NCBI RefSeq assembly: GCF_900496995.4
Contig: NW_024470404.1
Coordinates: 19,012 to 83,011 of the forward strand
DNA length: 64,000 nt
DNA from: Aquila chrysaetos chrysaetos
Lineage: Eukaryota; Chordata; Aves; Accipitriformes; Accipitridae
Reading direction: 5' to 3'
The notes beneath the pieces were generated by a model. The model was not told the origin of the DNA, made no database searches, and worked only from the letters and a program-made list of their open reading frames with translations. The position numbers were made by a program, and so were the translations under genes. Shown one piece after another: positions 1 through 11,599 of the stretch (position 1 is its first letter; each line of letters starts with the position of its first letter).

Positions 1-27
1 GCGGTTGGGTCATTTGGGGGGGGGTCA

Positions 28-697
<670 letters not shown>

Positions 698-974
698 GGC
701 TGCGGGGGGGGGGGGGGGGGGGGGGGTGCGTGTGTCAATCGGGGGGGGGGCGACACCCAGGGGTCTGGGTCACCCTGACCTGACCCCAGACCCCCCCCCA
801 ACGTCCCACAAAGGACCCAAGCATCTGGGGGGGGGACCCAAGGCTCCGGGTCACCCTGACCTGACCTCAGAACCCCCCATCCCAGGGGTGCCCCCCCCCC
901 CCCCTAGACACCCCCCCTCCCGCCTCCGTCGCCCCCCCCCCCCAAGGGACCCCCAGCCGTCCGGGGTCTCGCTC

Positions 975-1069
975 ACTGGGTGCTGGCTCTGCCTGGGGCC
1001 GTGTCCCCCCGGGGGGGTCCCCGGGGCCTATTTATACCCATCCCCCGCCCCCCCCGGGGCTATTTTTAG
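975..1069 (-). promoter_or_regulatory. ENO3: ENO3 muscle-type promoter and noncoding exon 1
   Basis: On the minus strand a MEF2 consensus CTAAAAATAG (1069..1060) lies upstream of a TATA box TATAAATAG (1036..1028). Transcription should start near 1003. A short noncoding exon would end at 977, where CCCA is followed by donor GTGAGC (976..971). Site matches are seen directly; muscle expression is inferred from ENO3 biology. Confidence 0.65.
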
Positions 1070-1119
1070 CCCCCCCAAAGGTCTCGAGGAAAGGACACGG
1101 TAACACGAGGCCCCCCCCG

Positions 1120-2090
1120 CCCCCCCGATGCCTGGGTCCCTTTTTTGGGGATGGGGGTGTCACCCGGACACCTGGGTCTCCTTTTTTGGGGGGGGGGGGG
1201 CACCCACACACCTGGGTCCCTTTTTTTGGGGGGGTGTCACCCCATGGAGCCCACAGGGGATGGGGGGGGGCTGTGTCCCTGCAGGGTCGGTCGGGGCCGG
1301 GGGGGCCGGGGGGGGTGATGGGTCCTGTGGGCCCCGTGGGGCCGGGGGGGGGGGGGGCAGCGGCTCTGACCACTTCCCGGGGAAGCTCTCACCGGGGGGG
1401 GGGGGGGGGCCCAGACGCCGGGACCCCCCCAGAGCTCCTGGATGCCCCCCCAGCCCCCCCCCCCCCGGGTTCCCCCCTCTCCAACTCCTGGGTGTCCGTC
1501 CCCCCCCCCCCCCCCAACTGCCGGGTCCTTCCCCGCCCCCCTCCCCCCCAAGAACGACCCGCGGGGCCCCTCCCCCCCCCCGCGGGGCAGGAAGTGAAAC
1601 CGCCGCCCCTCCCCCTCCCCCCTCCCCCCCCCCCGGAAAGTCCCGCCCCCCCGGCGCGGGAGAGCGCGCGACACGGGGGGGGGGGGGGGGCGATTGCACG
1701 GGGGGGGGGTGTACACGGGGGGGGTTTGCACGAGGGGGGGGGTCGCATTGCACAAGGGGCTCGTTGCACGGGGGGGGGCTCCTTGCACGAGGACTTTGCA
1801 CGGGGAGGGGGGTGCATTGCACGGCGGGGGGGGGGGGGATGTCCTCCCTTGCACCCGGTCCCGGTGACCCCCCCAGATCCAATCTGAAACCCCCTCCCCC
1901 CGCAAGACCCCCAGCCCCCCCCCCCAATTTGGGGTTGCACGTGGGTCCCATTGCACGGGGGGGGGAGGGGAGGGGGGCACAGCCGCACTTGGCGGGGGGG
2001 GTCACGATAACGGGGGAGGGGGTCGCACTACCGGGGAGGGTCGCGATAACCTGGGGGGGGGGGGGGGGGGGGTCGCGGTAACGTGGGGGG
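1120..2090. repeat. ENO3-PFN1 intergenic G/C-rich repeats
   Basis: Tandem 'cacctgggtccctttttt' units (1128-1250) are followed by long G and C runs and a patch of 'gttgcacgggggg' units (about 1690-1850). No coding exon is supported, although long ORFs exist on both strands because the DNA lacks A/T-rich stop codons. Confidence 0.6.
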
Positions 2091-2099
2091 GGGGTCACC

Positions 2100-2403
2100 C
2101 CCCCCATTGCTGTAGGCGGCGGCGCCCCGCGCCGTTCGCCGGTGGGCGTCGCCCCGCCAAGCCCCGCCCCCTTCCCCGGCGTGTCCCCGCCCCTACCCGG
2201 ACCACGCCCCCCCGGTCCCCTATGAAAGCCGCCGCGCCGCGCGGCCGCCGGGCCCGTCCCGCCGCTCGGCTGCCGGCCGCACCGCGCAGGCGCAAGAGCC
2301 CTTCCAGCAGAGGCCCCGCCCCCTCCTGCCCCGGCGCGAGGCCCCGCCCACCCCCCCTCCCTGGCCGAGGCTCCGCCCCCTCCCTCCCTTTCCCGCCGCC
2401 GCC
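2100..2403 (+). promoter_or_regulatory. PFN1: PFN1 CpG-island promoter and 5' UTR
   Basis: A CpG-dense stretch with repeated 'ccccgccc' Sp1/KLF-type boxes immediately precedes the profilin start. No TATA box is apparent. The start context 'gccgccgccatgagc' is a strong Kozak match. Confidence 0.6.
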
Positions 2404-4572
2404 ATGAGCGGGTGGGCGCCGTACGTGGAGACGCTGCTGGCGGACGGGACCTGCCAAGACGCCGCTATCGTCGGCTATCGCGATACCCCCGCCGTCTGGG
2501 CGGCCGCCCCCGGCAAGACCTTCGCTAATATCACGGTAGGAAGGGCGGAATCGCGACAGGGACAGAGGGGAGGGGAGGGGAAGGGGAAGGGAAGGGGGGG
2601 AAGGGAAGGGAAGGCGTTTCCCGCCCGTTTCTCTCGGAGGGGAGGGGGAGGGGGCGGGGCCTGACCCGACCCCCCCCCCGCCGCCCCCCCCCCCCCCCCC
2701 CTCCGCGACGGGCACCGAGGAGGGACAAAAAAGGCAGAAAAACGCGGAGGCTGCCAGCGTGGCCCGGCCCCCCCCCCCCCCCCCACTTGAGAGAGCCGGG
2801 GGGGGCACCCCGGGGTCCGGAACCCCCCTTCCCCGCCCCCCCCGTGGATTTTGGGGGGGACTCAGGCGGGGGGGACGCCCAGGACAAGGCGGGAGAGCTG
2901 AGGCTTCTGGCTGCTCCCTCCCCAGTAAATTTGGGGGGGGGACACACGACTCAGGCGGCCGGCTGGCCCCCCCCGTGCCCCCCTTCCGCCCCCCGCAGAA
3001 TTTTGGGAAGGGGACCCAGGAGTTCCAAGCTCGCTGCCCCACGTTGTTCCACGACACCCCCCCCCCCCGTATTTAATGGGGTCTCCTGGAAAGAAAAAAA
3101 GGGGGGGGGGGCCTTTAAAAAAAATGCGCGGAATGTGGCCACTTCCCCGTGGGGGAGGGGCGGCCGGGGCTTCCTGTGGGGGAGGGGCGGCGCGCGCACC
3201 CCCTCCCCTCCCCCCCGTCCCCGGATGTGTGGGTCCCCCCGCGGAAATGGGGGGGGCGGGAAGTTGGGGGGGGGGGAAGGTCTCCCGAATGGCCGTTATG
3301 GGGGGGGGGGGGGTGTCACACCCCGGGTGTCTGGGGTCTTTAATTGGGGGGGGGGGTCACACCCCGATCGTCTGGGCGCCTCTTGGGGGTGGGGGGTCCC
3401 CAAACGCCTGGGTGCCCGGAGGGGGGCACCCTGGGGGGGGCTATGCGGACACGTGGGTGCCCTGGGGGGGGGGGGGCCCAAATGTCTGGGTCCCTTATTT
3501 GGGGGGGGTCGCAGCCTGCACACCTGGGTGCCTTACGGGGGGGGGTCATGGGTGGGGGGGGTCACGCCCCGGATGCCTGGGTGCCTTATGGGGTCATGGA
3601 GGGGGGGGCACCCTGAATGTCTGGGTCCCTCGTGGGGGTCATGGGTGGGGGGGGTCACGGGTGTCTCCAAACACCTGGGGGGGGGGGTCACGCCCCGGAT
3701 GCCCGGGTCCTTTGGGGGGGGGGGGGGGGTGTCACCCCGAACACGGGGGTCCCGAGCACCGGGGTCCCTTCTGGGGGGCGTCAGCCCGAGCACCGGGGTC
3801 CCGGGGACGCCCGGGTGCCCCGCGGGGGTCGCGGGCTGGGAGGGGGGGGGGGGTCCGGCGGCGGCCCCCTGACCTCCCTCGCGCCCCCCCCCCCCCCCCC
3901 CCCCAGGCGGCGGAGGTGAGCGCGCTGGTGGGGAAGGAGCGGGGGCCGCTGCTGGTGAACGGGCTGACGCTGGGGGGGCTGCGCTGCTCCGTCATCCGCG
4001 ACTCGCTGCTGGTGGAGGGCGAGCACAGCATGGACCTGCGCACCAAGAGCGCCGCCGGGGCCCCCACCTTCAACATCACCGCCACCATCACCAACAAGAG
4101 TGAGCGCGCCCCCCCCGCGCCCCGCATCTGCCCCGGCACCCTACACAGCCCCCCCCCCAGCACCCCGTGGCACCCACCCCCCCCCTCGGCCCCCCGTATC
4201 CCAGCACCCGTCCCCAGCCCGCACTGCCCCCCCCCCCGGGTCACACCCCATCACCCCTGACCCACTTCCTGTCACCCCTCCCCCCCCAAAGTGTCCCCAA
4301 ATCCTCCCCTCCCCCCCCCCCAAGTGCCCCCATCTCCCCCCCCTCCCCGTCTTGGGGACAGGGAACGCCACCCCCCACCGCCGGGTGCTGACCCTCCCCC
4401 CTCTCCCGGTGTGTAGGGGGGGGGGGGTGTCACCCCCCGCCCCTCCCCCGCTGACCCCCCCCCCCCCCCCGCAGCGATAGTGCTGGTGATGGGGAAGGAG
4501 GGCGTCCACGGCGGCTGCGTCAACAAGAAATGCTACGAGATGGCCAATCACCTGCGGCGCTCCCAGTACTGA
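2404..4572 (+). CDS. PFN1: Profilin-1
   Basis: Small actin-monomer, poly-proline and PIP2 binding protein that promotes nucleotide exchange on G-actin. Three coding exons: 2404..2535, 3907..4099, 4475..4572, total 420 bases plus stop, 140 residues, exactly the profilin-1 length. Exon 1 reads [20 protein letters not shown]; exon 2 contains [19 protein letters not shown]; exon 3 ends [13 protein letters not shown]. Poly-proline-site residues W4, Y7, H and the C-terminal Tyr are kept. It differs from mammalian PFN1 at several surface sites (for example [15 protein letters not shown]). Transcribed away from ENO3, as in mammals. Intron 1 (2536-3906) is a G-rich minisatellite. The reading frame is intact. 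Confidence 0.95.
3290..3840. repeat. Minisatellite in PFN1 intron 1
   Basis: Roughly 60-base degenerate units 'gggggtcacgccccggatgcctgggtgcctta' repeat about nine times. They contain the 'cctgggtccc' core that recurs across the window. Confidence 0.75.
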
Positions 4573-4720
4573 GGGGACCCCCCCCGGGACCCCCCCCGGG
4601 ACCACCGGGACCCTCCAGGGACCACCGGGACCCCCCAGGGACCAGCAGGATTTCCAGGACCCCTCCTCCCCCAGCCCCCTTGCCCCCGTCCCCCCCCCCC
4701 CGCACCCCGCTGCCGGCAGC

Positions 4721-4726
4721 AATAAA
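4721..4726 (+). terminator. PFN1: PFN1 polyadenylation signal
   Basis: AATAAA 149 bases after the PFN1 stop, followed by a GT-rich stretch ('gtggggatgtcgctgtgaatgtgtggggc'). Confidence 0.85.
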
Positions 4727-4970
4727 AGACGCCTCGTGGGGATGTCGCTGTGAATGTGTGGGGCAGGGCCGTGGGGCCGGGCAGCAGACGCGTGGGGCAG
4801 GGCTCCACCCTCTGTGTGTGCTTGTGGGGTGGGGGAGCGTCCCGGGTCACCCGGGTCCAAGGGTGCTGCGCCACACCCCGGGGGCCATAGTCCACTATGG
4901 GGCAGGAGCGAAGCCACGTCATTCCCCCCCCCCCCAAACCCCACAGGAGCCGAACTTGGGGGGCAGGGCC

Positions 4971-5425
4971 TTTATTGGGGGGCACGTTCGGGGGGGGGGG
5001 GGGGGGGGAGGCGCCCCCACAGGCTGCAGCTGTGGCAGTGTGGGTCAGCCGGGGGTCCGCGCAGCGGCTGTGGTACGCTACGGGGTGGAAAGAAGCGGGG
5101 GGACTAAAAGGGGGGCAGAGGGGAACTTGGGGGGGGCTGGGGCAGACCTGGGGGGGGGGGGTCTCACCGTGGGCACAGGGCAGGACACGCAGACGCCCCC
5201 TGGCTGGGAACCCAGGTGTGAGATGGGGGGGTTGTGGGGTGGGAAAACGTGGGGCAGGGATGTGCATGTCTGGGTGGGTCGTGGGGCACAGGGGGTGATG
5301 TGGGGCAGGGACCCAGGCACGTAGGCAGGATGTGGGGAGATGTGGGGCAGGGCACCGAGATGTCGGGGTGGGTCACGGAAGGATGTGGGGCAGGGACCCA
5401 GGCGTTTGGGGGGGGGGGGGGGTTG

Positions 5426-5456
<31 letters not shown>

Positions 5457-7625
5457 CATGTGTGTGATGTGGGGGAGGGACCCATGTGTCTTGGTGGGGG
5501 GGGGGGTGATGTGGGGCAGGCCACGATGTGGGGCAGAGCCCCCAGCACCGGGGTGATGACATGGGGCAGAGACCCAGGTCTCCGGGCAGGCTGTGGGGCA
5601 GAAAGGGGGGATGTGGGGCTGGGGATGTGGGGCAGGGACCTGGGCGTCCGGGCGGGGCGGAAGCGGCTCCGGCGCCGTCGAGGCCTTATAAGGGCAGCGA
5701 CGGCGGCTCCGGCGCTTCCTCCCCCCCCCCGTCCCCCCCCCCCCCCGCGCTGACTCATTCGGGGGGGGGCCGGACGCCTGGGTCCCACGCAGTGGGGAGG
5801 GGAGGGGCCCAGACGCGCCCCACGGCGGGAACCCGGGTGTCCGGGTTGCGGCGGCCGTTAGGCCGTGGGGCGGAAGCTGTGGGGTGGAAGGAGCCCAGCC
5901 CCCCGCCCCCGTCCAGCTATGGGGGGGACCCAGGTGTTCGGGCCCCCTAACTGCCCCCCCCCATGGGGGTCGCTATGGGGTGTAAGCGGGGCAGGGGATG
6001 GGGGAGCTGGTGCTGTGGGGCAGCTACAGGGCAGCTGTGGGGCTGCCGTGGGGCTGGTTGAGCTGTGTGGGGCAGTTATAGGGCAGCTGTGGTTGTGGGG
6101 GGCAGGCTCGAGGGCTGGGGGCGGCGGTGAGGCTGGTTGAACCATACGGGCGTGATGTGGGGCAGTACTGGGGCAGCTATAGGGCAGCTATGGGGCTGCC
6201 ATGGCCAGTGGGGCAGGTTAGAGGGCGGTGGTGGTAGGTGTGGGGGTGGCACGGGGCTGCTGTGGGGCAGCCGTGGCTGCTGGGGCACGTTGGAGGCCAG
6301 TGCGGCAGCTATAGGGTGAGGGATGGCTATGGGGCAGCTGTGGGGCAGCTACGGGGGTTGGCTGTAGGGAAGCCGTGGGGCAGGTTAAGGGGTGGCTGTG
6401 GGGCGGCCATGGCCAGTGGGGCAGGTTGGAGGGCAGCGGGGCGGCCGTGGGGCTGACTGGCCTGTATGGGAGCGGCATGGCTGTGCCACGGGGCAGCTGT
6501 AGGGTGGCCACGGGGTGGCTATGGGACAGCCGTGGGGTGACCGTGGGGCAGAACGTACCTTTCCTGTAGGGAACGTTCGGCAGCTGCTCCCGCCAGAGCG
6601 TGGCCGAGGGTCCGGGCAGCCACTGAGCCGTGGCGCCATCACCTGCGGCGCCCTGTCACGGTGTCACAGTGTCACCCTGTCACCAGGTCATAATGTCACC
6701 CCGTCACCCTCCCACCCGTGGCACCGATGGCACCTGTGGCACCCTGTCACAGTGTCACCCCGTCACCAGGTCACCTGGTCACGGTGTCACCCCGTCACCC
6801 GTGGGTCACCCCATCGCTCGTGGCACCCCATCACGGCATCACCCCACCACCCGCAGTGCCACGCGCATCGCCCATGGGCGCCAGGCGCTGCGTCACCTTG
6901 TCACCTGCGGGATGGTGACACCCCGTCACCCCCCACTCCCCCCTTGTCACCCCCCCAGCACCTCAGGGTGGGGTGGGGGACACACACCCCATTTTAGGGA
7001 CCCCCCCAAAACCCTCAGGGACCCCCCACCCCCCCCCGCAAGACCCCCAAAAACCAGGGGAGGGGCTGGAGGGGACCCCGGTATCCGGGGGGGCACCCCA
7101 ATATGGGGGGGGGTGTGGTCTAGGGGGGGTCGTGGTGTTTGGGGGGGGGGGGGCACCTACCAGCAGCCCCTGGAGGGGAAGGGGCGGCCCCGAAAAGAGC
7201 CGGGAGGTCGGCAAACTCCAGGGAGGTGTTGGGGTCCAGTACCTGCCCAGTAACTCCCAGTCAGGACCAGTCACCGGTACTTGGGGGGGGGTCCCAATGA
7301 TCCCAGTGCCGACTGATGCACCCCAAAGTACCTCCCAGTGCTCCCCAGTACCTCTCAGTATAACCACAGTGCCTCCCAGCGCTTCCCAGTACACCCACGG
7401 TGCCTCCCAGTACCTCTCAGTATACCCACGGTGCCTCCCAGTACCTCCGAGTGCTCCCAGTACCCCCAGGACACCCCTGCATGCCTCCCAGTACCTCCCA
7501 GCCTCCCCCAATACCCGCCCCCCATCCAGCGCTCACCGCTCGGATATAGTCCTGGGCAGGCAACACAACGGCGCTGAGCACCAGCGGCGGCTCCGGCACG
7601 CGGCGGCTCCGGCACCCGGCGGCAT
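4971..7625 (-). CDS. RNF167: E3 ubiquitin ligase RNF167, fragmentary
   Basis: Human RNF167 is an endolysosomal PA-TM-RING E3 ligase between PFN1 and SLC25A11 in this orientation. Recognisable pieces: exon 1 (7625..7537), with LVLSAVVLPAQDYIRA as signal region; exon 2 (7242..7161), LDPNTSLEFADLPALFGAA, a strong PA-domain match; exon 6642..6559, resembling the PA-domain end (TAQWLP...NVPYRKG); RING pieces 5199..5168 (RLRVLPCAH) and 5077 downward (YHSRCADPRLT). Polyadenylation signal AATAAA at 4976..4971. Problems: the ATG at 7625 is one base out of frame with exon 2; the first RING cysteines (CAICLDEYE), the transmembrane exon, part of the PA domain and the last CPxC pair are not found; Trp of DPWL is Arg. 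The missing parts coincide with minisatellites. Either a decayed gene or a badly assembled one. Confidence 0.6.
5230..5640. repeat. 'gatgtggggcagggaccc' repeats with a (TG)n tract
   Basis: Degenerate 40-50-base units ending in 'gggacccaggc', interrupted by a pure TG/GT microsatellite at about 5427-5457. Confidence 0.7.
5653..5756. promoter_or_regulatory. SRE-like element: ETS, CArG box, ETS, AP-1
   Basis: A perfect CArG box CCTTATAAGG (5684-5693) sits at the centre of an imperfect 60-base palindrome with a GGAAGCG ETS core on each arm. A consensus AP-1 site TGACTCA lies at about 5750-5756. This is the classical immediate-early SRF/TCF/AP-1 arrangement. It is 1.1 kb downstream of PFN1, an SRF/MRTF target in mammals, and inside the RNF167 span. 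Motifs are seen directly; activity is inferred. Confidence 0.55.
5950..6550. repeat. 'tatggggcagctgtgg' minisatellite
   Basis: About 600 bases of short units alternating 'ctatggggcagc' and 'tgtggggctgcc'. It occupies the place where RNF167 transmembrane and linker exons would be expected. Confidence 0.8.
6655..6950. repeat. 'gtcacc' hexamer-based repeat
   Basis: Dense 'tgtcaccccgtcaccaggtcac' array, open in several frames but simple in composition. It lies in the RNF167 intron between the two PA-domain exon matches. Confidence 0.75.
7310..7510. repeat. 'cctcccagtacc' repeats
   Basis: Short tandem units 'gtgcctcccagtacctcccagt' in RNF167 intron 1. The same unit family appears at 15.6-15.9 kb and 22.75-23.1 kb. 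Confidence 0.7.
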
Positions 7626-7740
7626 CCCGGGACCGGGACCGGGACCCTCCGGCCGGGCCGAGGCCTTGTCTCGTCTCGTCTCGTCCCCTCCCGTCTCCTC
7701 CCGCCGCCGCCTCCTCCTCCTCCTCTCAGAACCGGCGGCC

Positions 7741-8327
7741 TCGCAAGATGGCGGCGCCCGGTAGGCTCTCGCGAGAGAAGGACAAGACCTCCCTAAAGCC
7801 CGCCCACTCCCTAACCAATCCCTGCCAAACATCCTTCCCGCCTAAACACCTCTAGCCAATGAGAGGCGGGAGGGCGGGGAGATGCCCTCAGCGGGGCCAC
7901 GCCCCTTCCCTTAGACCACGCCTCCCTCGGCGCGGGGCCACGCCCCCGGCGCCTCCCTATTGGACCAAGCTACGCCTTCAGCGTGGGGCTACGCCCCCCT
8001 CTTAGCCCACGCCCCCCCGGCTCAGACCACGCCTCCCTCCGCGCTCAGCCACGCCCCCGGCCAGACCGCACCTCCCCTCAGACGACACCCCACCCTCCTT
8101 GCGGGGCCACGCCCCCAGAGAGACGACGCCGCGCCCTCAAGGCGAGACCGCGCCCCCTCCTTTGCGCGGCCACGCCTCCCGCCAGCCCCGCGCAGCCGCG
8201 TCGCGCATGCGCACACCTTCCCCCCCCTCCCCGAGTCACCTTGGGCCGCCGCCGGCTCCGGACCCCCCCGGGCCCCCCCCGGGTCCTTGTGCCCCCCCCC
8301 CCGCCCCGGTACCGGGTCCCGGCCGCG
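7741..8327. promoter_or_regulatory. Bidirectional CpG promoter, RNF167 / SLC25A11
   Basis: The head-to-head interval holds a YY1-type AAGATGGCGGC (7746-7756), the palindrome TCTCGCGAGA (7767-7776) found at many vertebrate bidirectional promoters, many 'ccacgcccc' Sp1/KLF boxes and an NRF1 palindrome GCGCATGCGC (8203-8212). No TATA box. The shared promoter arrangement is the same as in human. Confidence 0.7.
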
Positions 8328-11300
8328 ATGGCGGCGACGCCGGCGGCCGAGAGGCCCAAGACCTCCCCGAAGTCGGTCAAGTTTCTCTTCGGCGGCCTGG
8401 CCGGGTGAGAGCCCCCCCCCCGGAGCGGGACAACCCCCCGGAAAAAAACCAAAACCGGGACCCCCCCCGGGACCCCCCAACCCCCCTGAGCCTTCCTCAG
8501 CCCCCCCCCCGAAGCCCCGAACCCCCCTCCATGTCTCCCCCGACCCCCCCAGTGCCCCCCCAATCCCTTCAGCCCCCCCCACCTCTCCAAAACCCCCTCA
8601 GCGCCCTCCATGCCCCCCCAAACCTTTTAGCCCCCCCCCGTGTCCCCCAGATCTCTTCAGCCCCCCCGCTAAATCCCCCCAACCCCCCCCACCTCTCCAA
8701 AACGCCCTCAACCCCCCCCCAGCCCCCTCCATGGCCCCCCCCAACCCTTCAGCCTCCCCAAATGCCCCCCCAGTGCCCCCCAAAACCCCTTTAGCCTCTC
8801 TAAATCCCCCTTCAGCTCCCCCAAAACCCCTCCGGGCCCCCCCCAAACCTTTTAAATGCCCCCCCCCCCCCCCCCCCGCCCCCAAAACCCCTGCAGGCCC
8901 CCCCTACCCCCCCCCAGGCTCCCCGGGGGGGTGTTGCCGGGTGGATTTTGGCCCCCCCCCCAGCTGACACCCCCCCCCCCCCCCCAGGATGGGGGCCACC
9001 GTCTTCGTGCAGCCCCTGGACCTGGTGAAGAACCGGATGCAGCTGAGCGGGGAGGGGGCCAAGGGGCGCGAGTACCCCACCAGCCTGCACGCCCTCACCT
9101 CCATCCTGCGCCGCGAGGGGCTGCGCGGCATCTACACCGGGTAACGGCCCCCCCCGGGACCCCCGCTAAGCCTCCCGCGGGTCACCCTGGAACCCCCCCC
9201 GAACCGCTCGGCGTCACCCAGGACCCTCCTGGGGTCACCCAGACTCCCCTGGGACGCCCCCCCCCCCCCCCCCCCAAACCCGCTGGGACGCACCCGGCCC
9301 CCCCCCAGATCTGCCTGGGACCCCCTGGGGTCACTCAGACGCCCCCGGAGTCAGCCAGGACCCCCCCAGGTTCACCCAGACCCCCCCGGGACCCCGTGGG
9401 GTCACCCAGTCCTGTGCAGGGTCATGTTGTTCCCCCCCCCCCCCCCCCCCCCCCCCCCAAAACCCCCTGGACCCCCCCCCAGGGTCACCCAGGACCCTCC
9501 TGGGGTCACCCTGGCCCCCCCAAGCCCCCCCCGGGGTCACCCAGGGTGACCCAAGGGCGCGGGGATGGTTTTGGGGGTCCTGGGAATGGGGTTGGGGTTT
9601 GGGGGGGCCCTGGGGACGGCCTGGGGGGGTGAGGAGGGTGTGGGGGGTCCTGGGGATGTTGGGCGTCCTGGAGATTTTGGGGGGGTCCTGGGGACAACAT
9701 AGAGGGTGTGAGGTGGGTTTTGGGGGGGTCCTGGGGCTGGTTTTGGGGGTCTTGGAGATGATGTGGGGGTTTGGGGGGGGGTCCTGCAGGGGGTGATGGG
9801 GTCCTGGGGCCAGTGCGGGGGTGTGAGGACAGTGGGGGGGGGGGGTCCTAGAGATGGTTTTGGGGGCCCTGGGGCTGATGCCGGGGGGCCTGAGGATGGT
9901 GTCGGGGTTTGGGGGGGTCCTGGGGGACAGCACAGGGGGCATGGGGATGGGGGGGGTCCGGGGGTGGTCTAAGGGTTTGGGGGGGCTCCTGGGGCTGGTG
10001 TTAGAGTTTGGGGGGGTGTGTGGGGTCCTGAGGATGATGTCGGGGTCCTGGGGGGTCCTGGCTCTGAACTCTGAATTCGGGGTTCCTGGGGCCAGTTTTT
10101 CGGGGGGGGGGGGGGCGCGTCTCAGAGGCGCGGTAGGGCTTTCGGAAGATGCCGAGGCCCGGGCTGGGGTCCCGAGGCCACTTTTGGGGTGCCCCCCCCG
10201 CTCCCCCCCCCCAGGCTGTCGGCAGGGCTGCTGCGCCAGGCCACCTACACCACCACCCGCCTGGGGATCTACAGCGTCCTGCTGGAGCGCCTGGGGGGGG
10301 CCGACGGGACCCCCCCCCCCTTCCTGGCCAAAGCCGCCATCGGCATGACCGCCGGCGCCGCCGGGGCCTTCGTCGGCACGCCCGCCGAGGTCGCCCTCAT
10401 CCGCATGACGGCCGACGGCAGGTGAACCCCCCCCCCAAAATTTGGAGTGTCCGTCCGCGTCTCGTTCTCATTCCCCCCCCCCCCCCCCCGCCCCGAAATC
10501 CGCCTTTTTCACCCCAAACTCGGCCCCGGTTTGCAGGTTGCCCCCCGCCGAGCGGCGCGGTTACCGCAACGTCTTCGACGCGCTGGTGCGGATGGCGAGG
10601 GAGGAGGGGGTCGCCACGCTCTGGAGGGTATGGGGGTGCCGGGGGTACCCCAAAATCCCCCCCTCCCCTTATGGCCCCCCCCCCCCCCGACACCCCCCCC
10701 TTACCCTATTCCCCCCTCACCCTATTCCCCCCTCCCAGGACCGCACGGAGGGGGAGGAGGGGGTTGCCACGCTCGAGGGGGGGCCCAGGGGAATGTGGGG
10801 GTGCAGGGGGGGATATGGGGGTGCAGGGGGAGTACCCTAAACCCCCCCCTTCCTCACTGTGCCCCCCCCCCCCCCCCCCAGGGCTGCATCCCCACCATGG
10901 CGCGGGCCGTGGTGGTCAACGCCGCCCAGCTCGCCTCCTACTCCCAATCCAAGCAGTTCCTCCTCGACTCCGGTGAGGCTTGGGGTATGCGGGGGGGGGG
11001 TCCCCCAAAATCTGTGACCCACCCACTTATTTTTGGGGTTCTCCCCCCGTCCCCCCCAGGGTATTTCCGCGACGATATCCTCTGCCACTTCTGCGCCAGC
11101 ATGATCAGCGGGCTGGTCACCACTGCTGCCTCCATGCCCGTCGACATCGTTAAGACCCGGTGGGTAATTAAGGGGAAACACACACCCCCACACCTGTAAT
11201 TAATTCTGGGGAGGGGACACACCCCAAAATCTCACCCCCAAATTTCCCCGACAGCATCCAAAACATGCGGACAATCGACGGGAAACCCGAATACCGCAAC

Positions 11301-11592
11301 GGGCTGGTGAGCGAGCGGCGGCTTTTGGGGGGGGGGGGGGCGTCCCCTCTTTGAGGGGCGGTGGGCAGGACCCCCAGTGTTTTGGGGGCCCCCCCGACCC
11401 CCTCCAACCCTGACACCCCCCCCCCCCCCCCCCCAGGACGTGCTGGTGAAGGTGGTGCGGTACGAGGGGTTCTTCAGCCTCTGGAAGGGTTTTACCCCCT
11501 ACTACGCCCGGCTGGGCCCCCACACCGTCCTCACCTTCATCTTCCTCGAGCAGATGAACAAGTGGTACAAGAGGCTCTTCCTCAGCGCCTGA
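8328..11592 (+). CDS. SLC25A11: Mitochondrial 2-oxoglutarate/malate carrier
   Basis: Inner-membrane antiporter exchanging 2-oxoglutarate for malate in the malate-aspartate shuttle. Eight exons: 8328..8404, 8988..9140, 10215..10421, 10537..10627, 10882..10972, 11060..11159, 11255..11306, 11437..11592, giving 308 residues (human 314). The three carrier signatures are present: PLDLVKNR, PAEVALIR, PVDIVKTR, one per two-helix repeat. The start reads MAATPAAERPKTSPKSVKFL. The C-terminus FIFLEQMNKWYKRLFLSA is nearly identical to mammals. All splice sites are GT-AG and the frame is intact, which makes it a good control for sequence quality nearby. Introns are C- or G-rich minisatellites. It shares a promoter with RNF167. 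Confidence 0.95.
8440..8985. repeat. Pyrimidine-rich intron 1 of SLC25A11
   Basis: Degenerate 'ccccccaaaccccttcagcccccc' tract with few purines on the plus strand. No gene signal. Confidence 0.6.
9540..10090. repeat. G-rich minisatellite, SLC25A11 intron 2
   Basis: Units near 'gggggtcctggggctggttttgggggtctt' repeat across the intron, a strong G-quadruplex candidate on the coding strand. Confidence 0.7.
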
Positions 11593-11599
11593 CCCCCCC

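Noticed and set aside
5640-5760. RNF167 linker exon on the plus strand (GRKRLRRRRGL)
   Set aside because: It is on the opposite strand to the other RNF167 exons. The resemblance is from a basic GC-rich palindrome.
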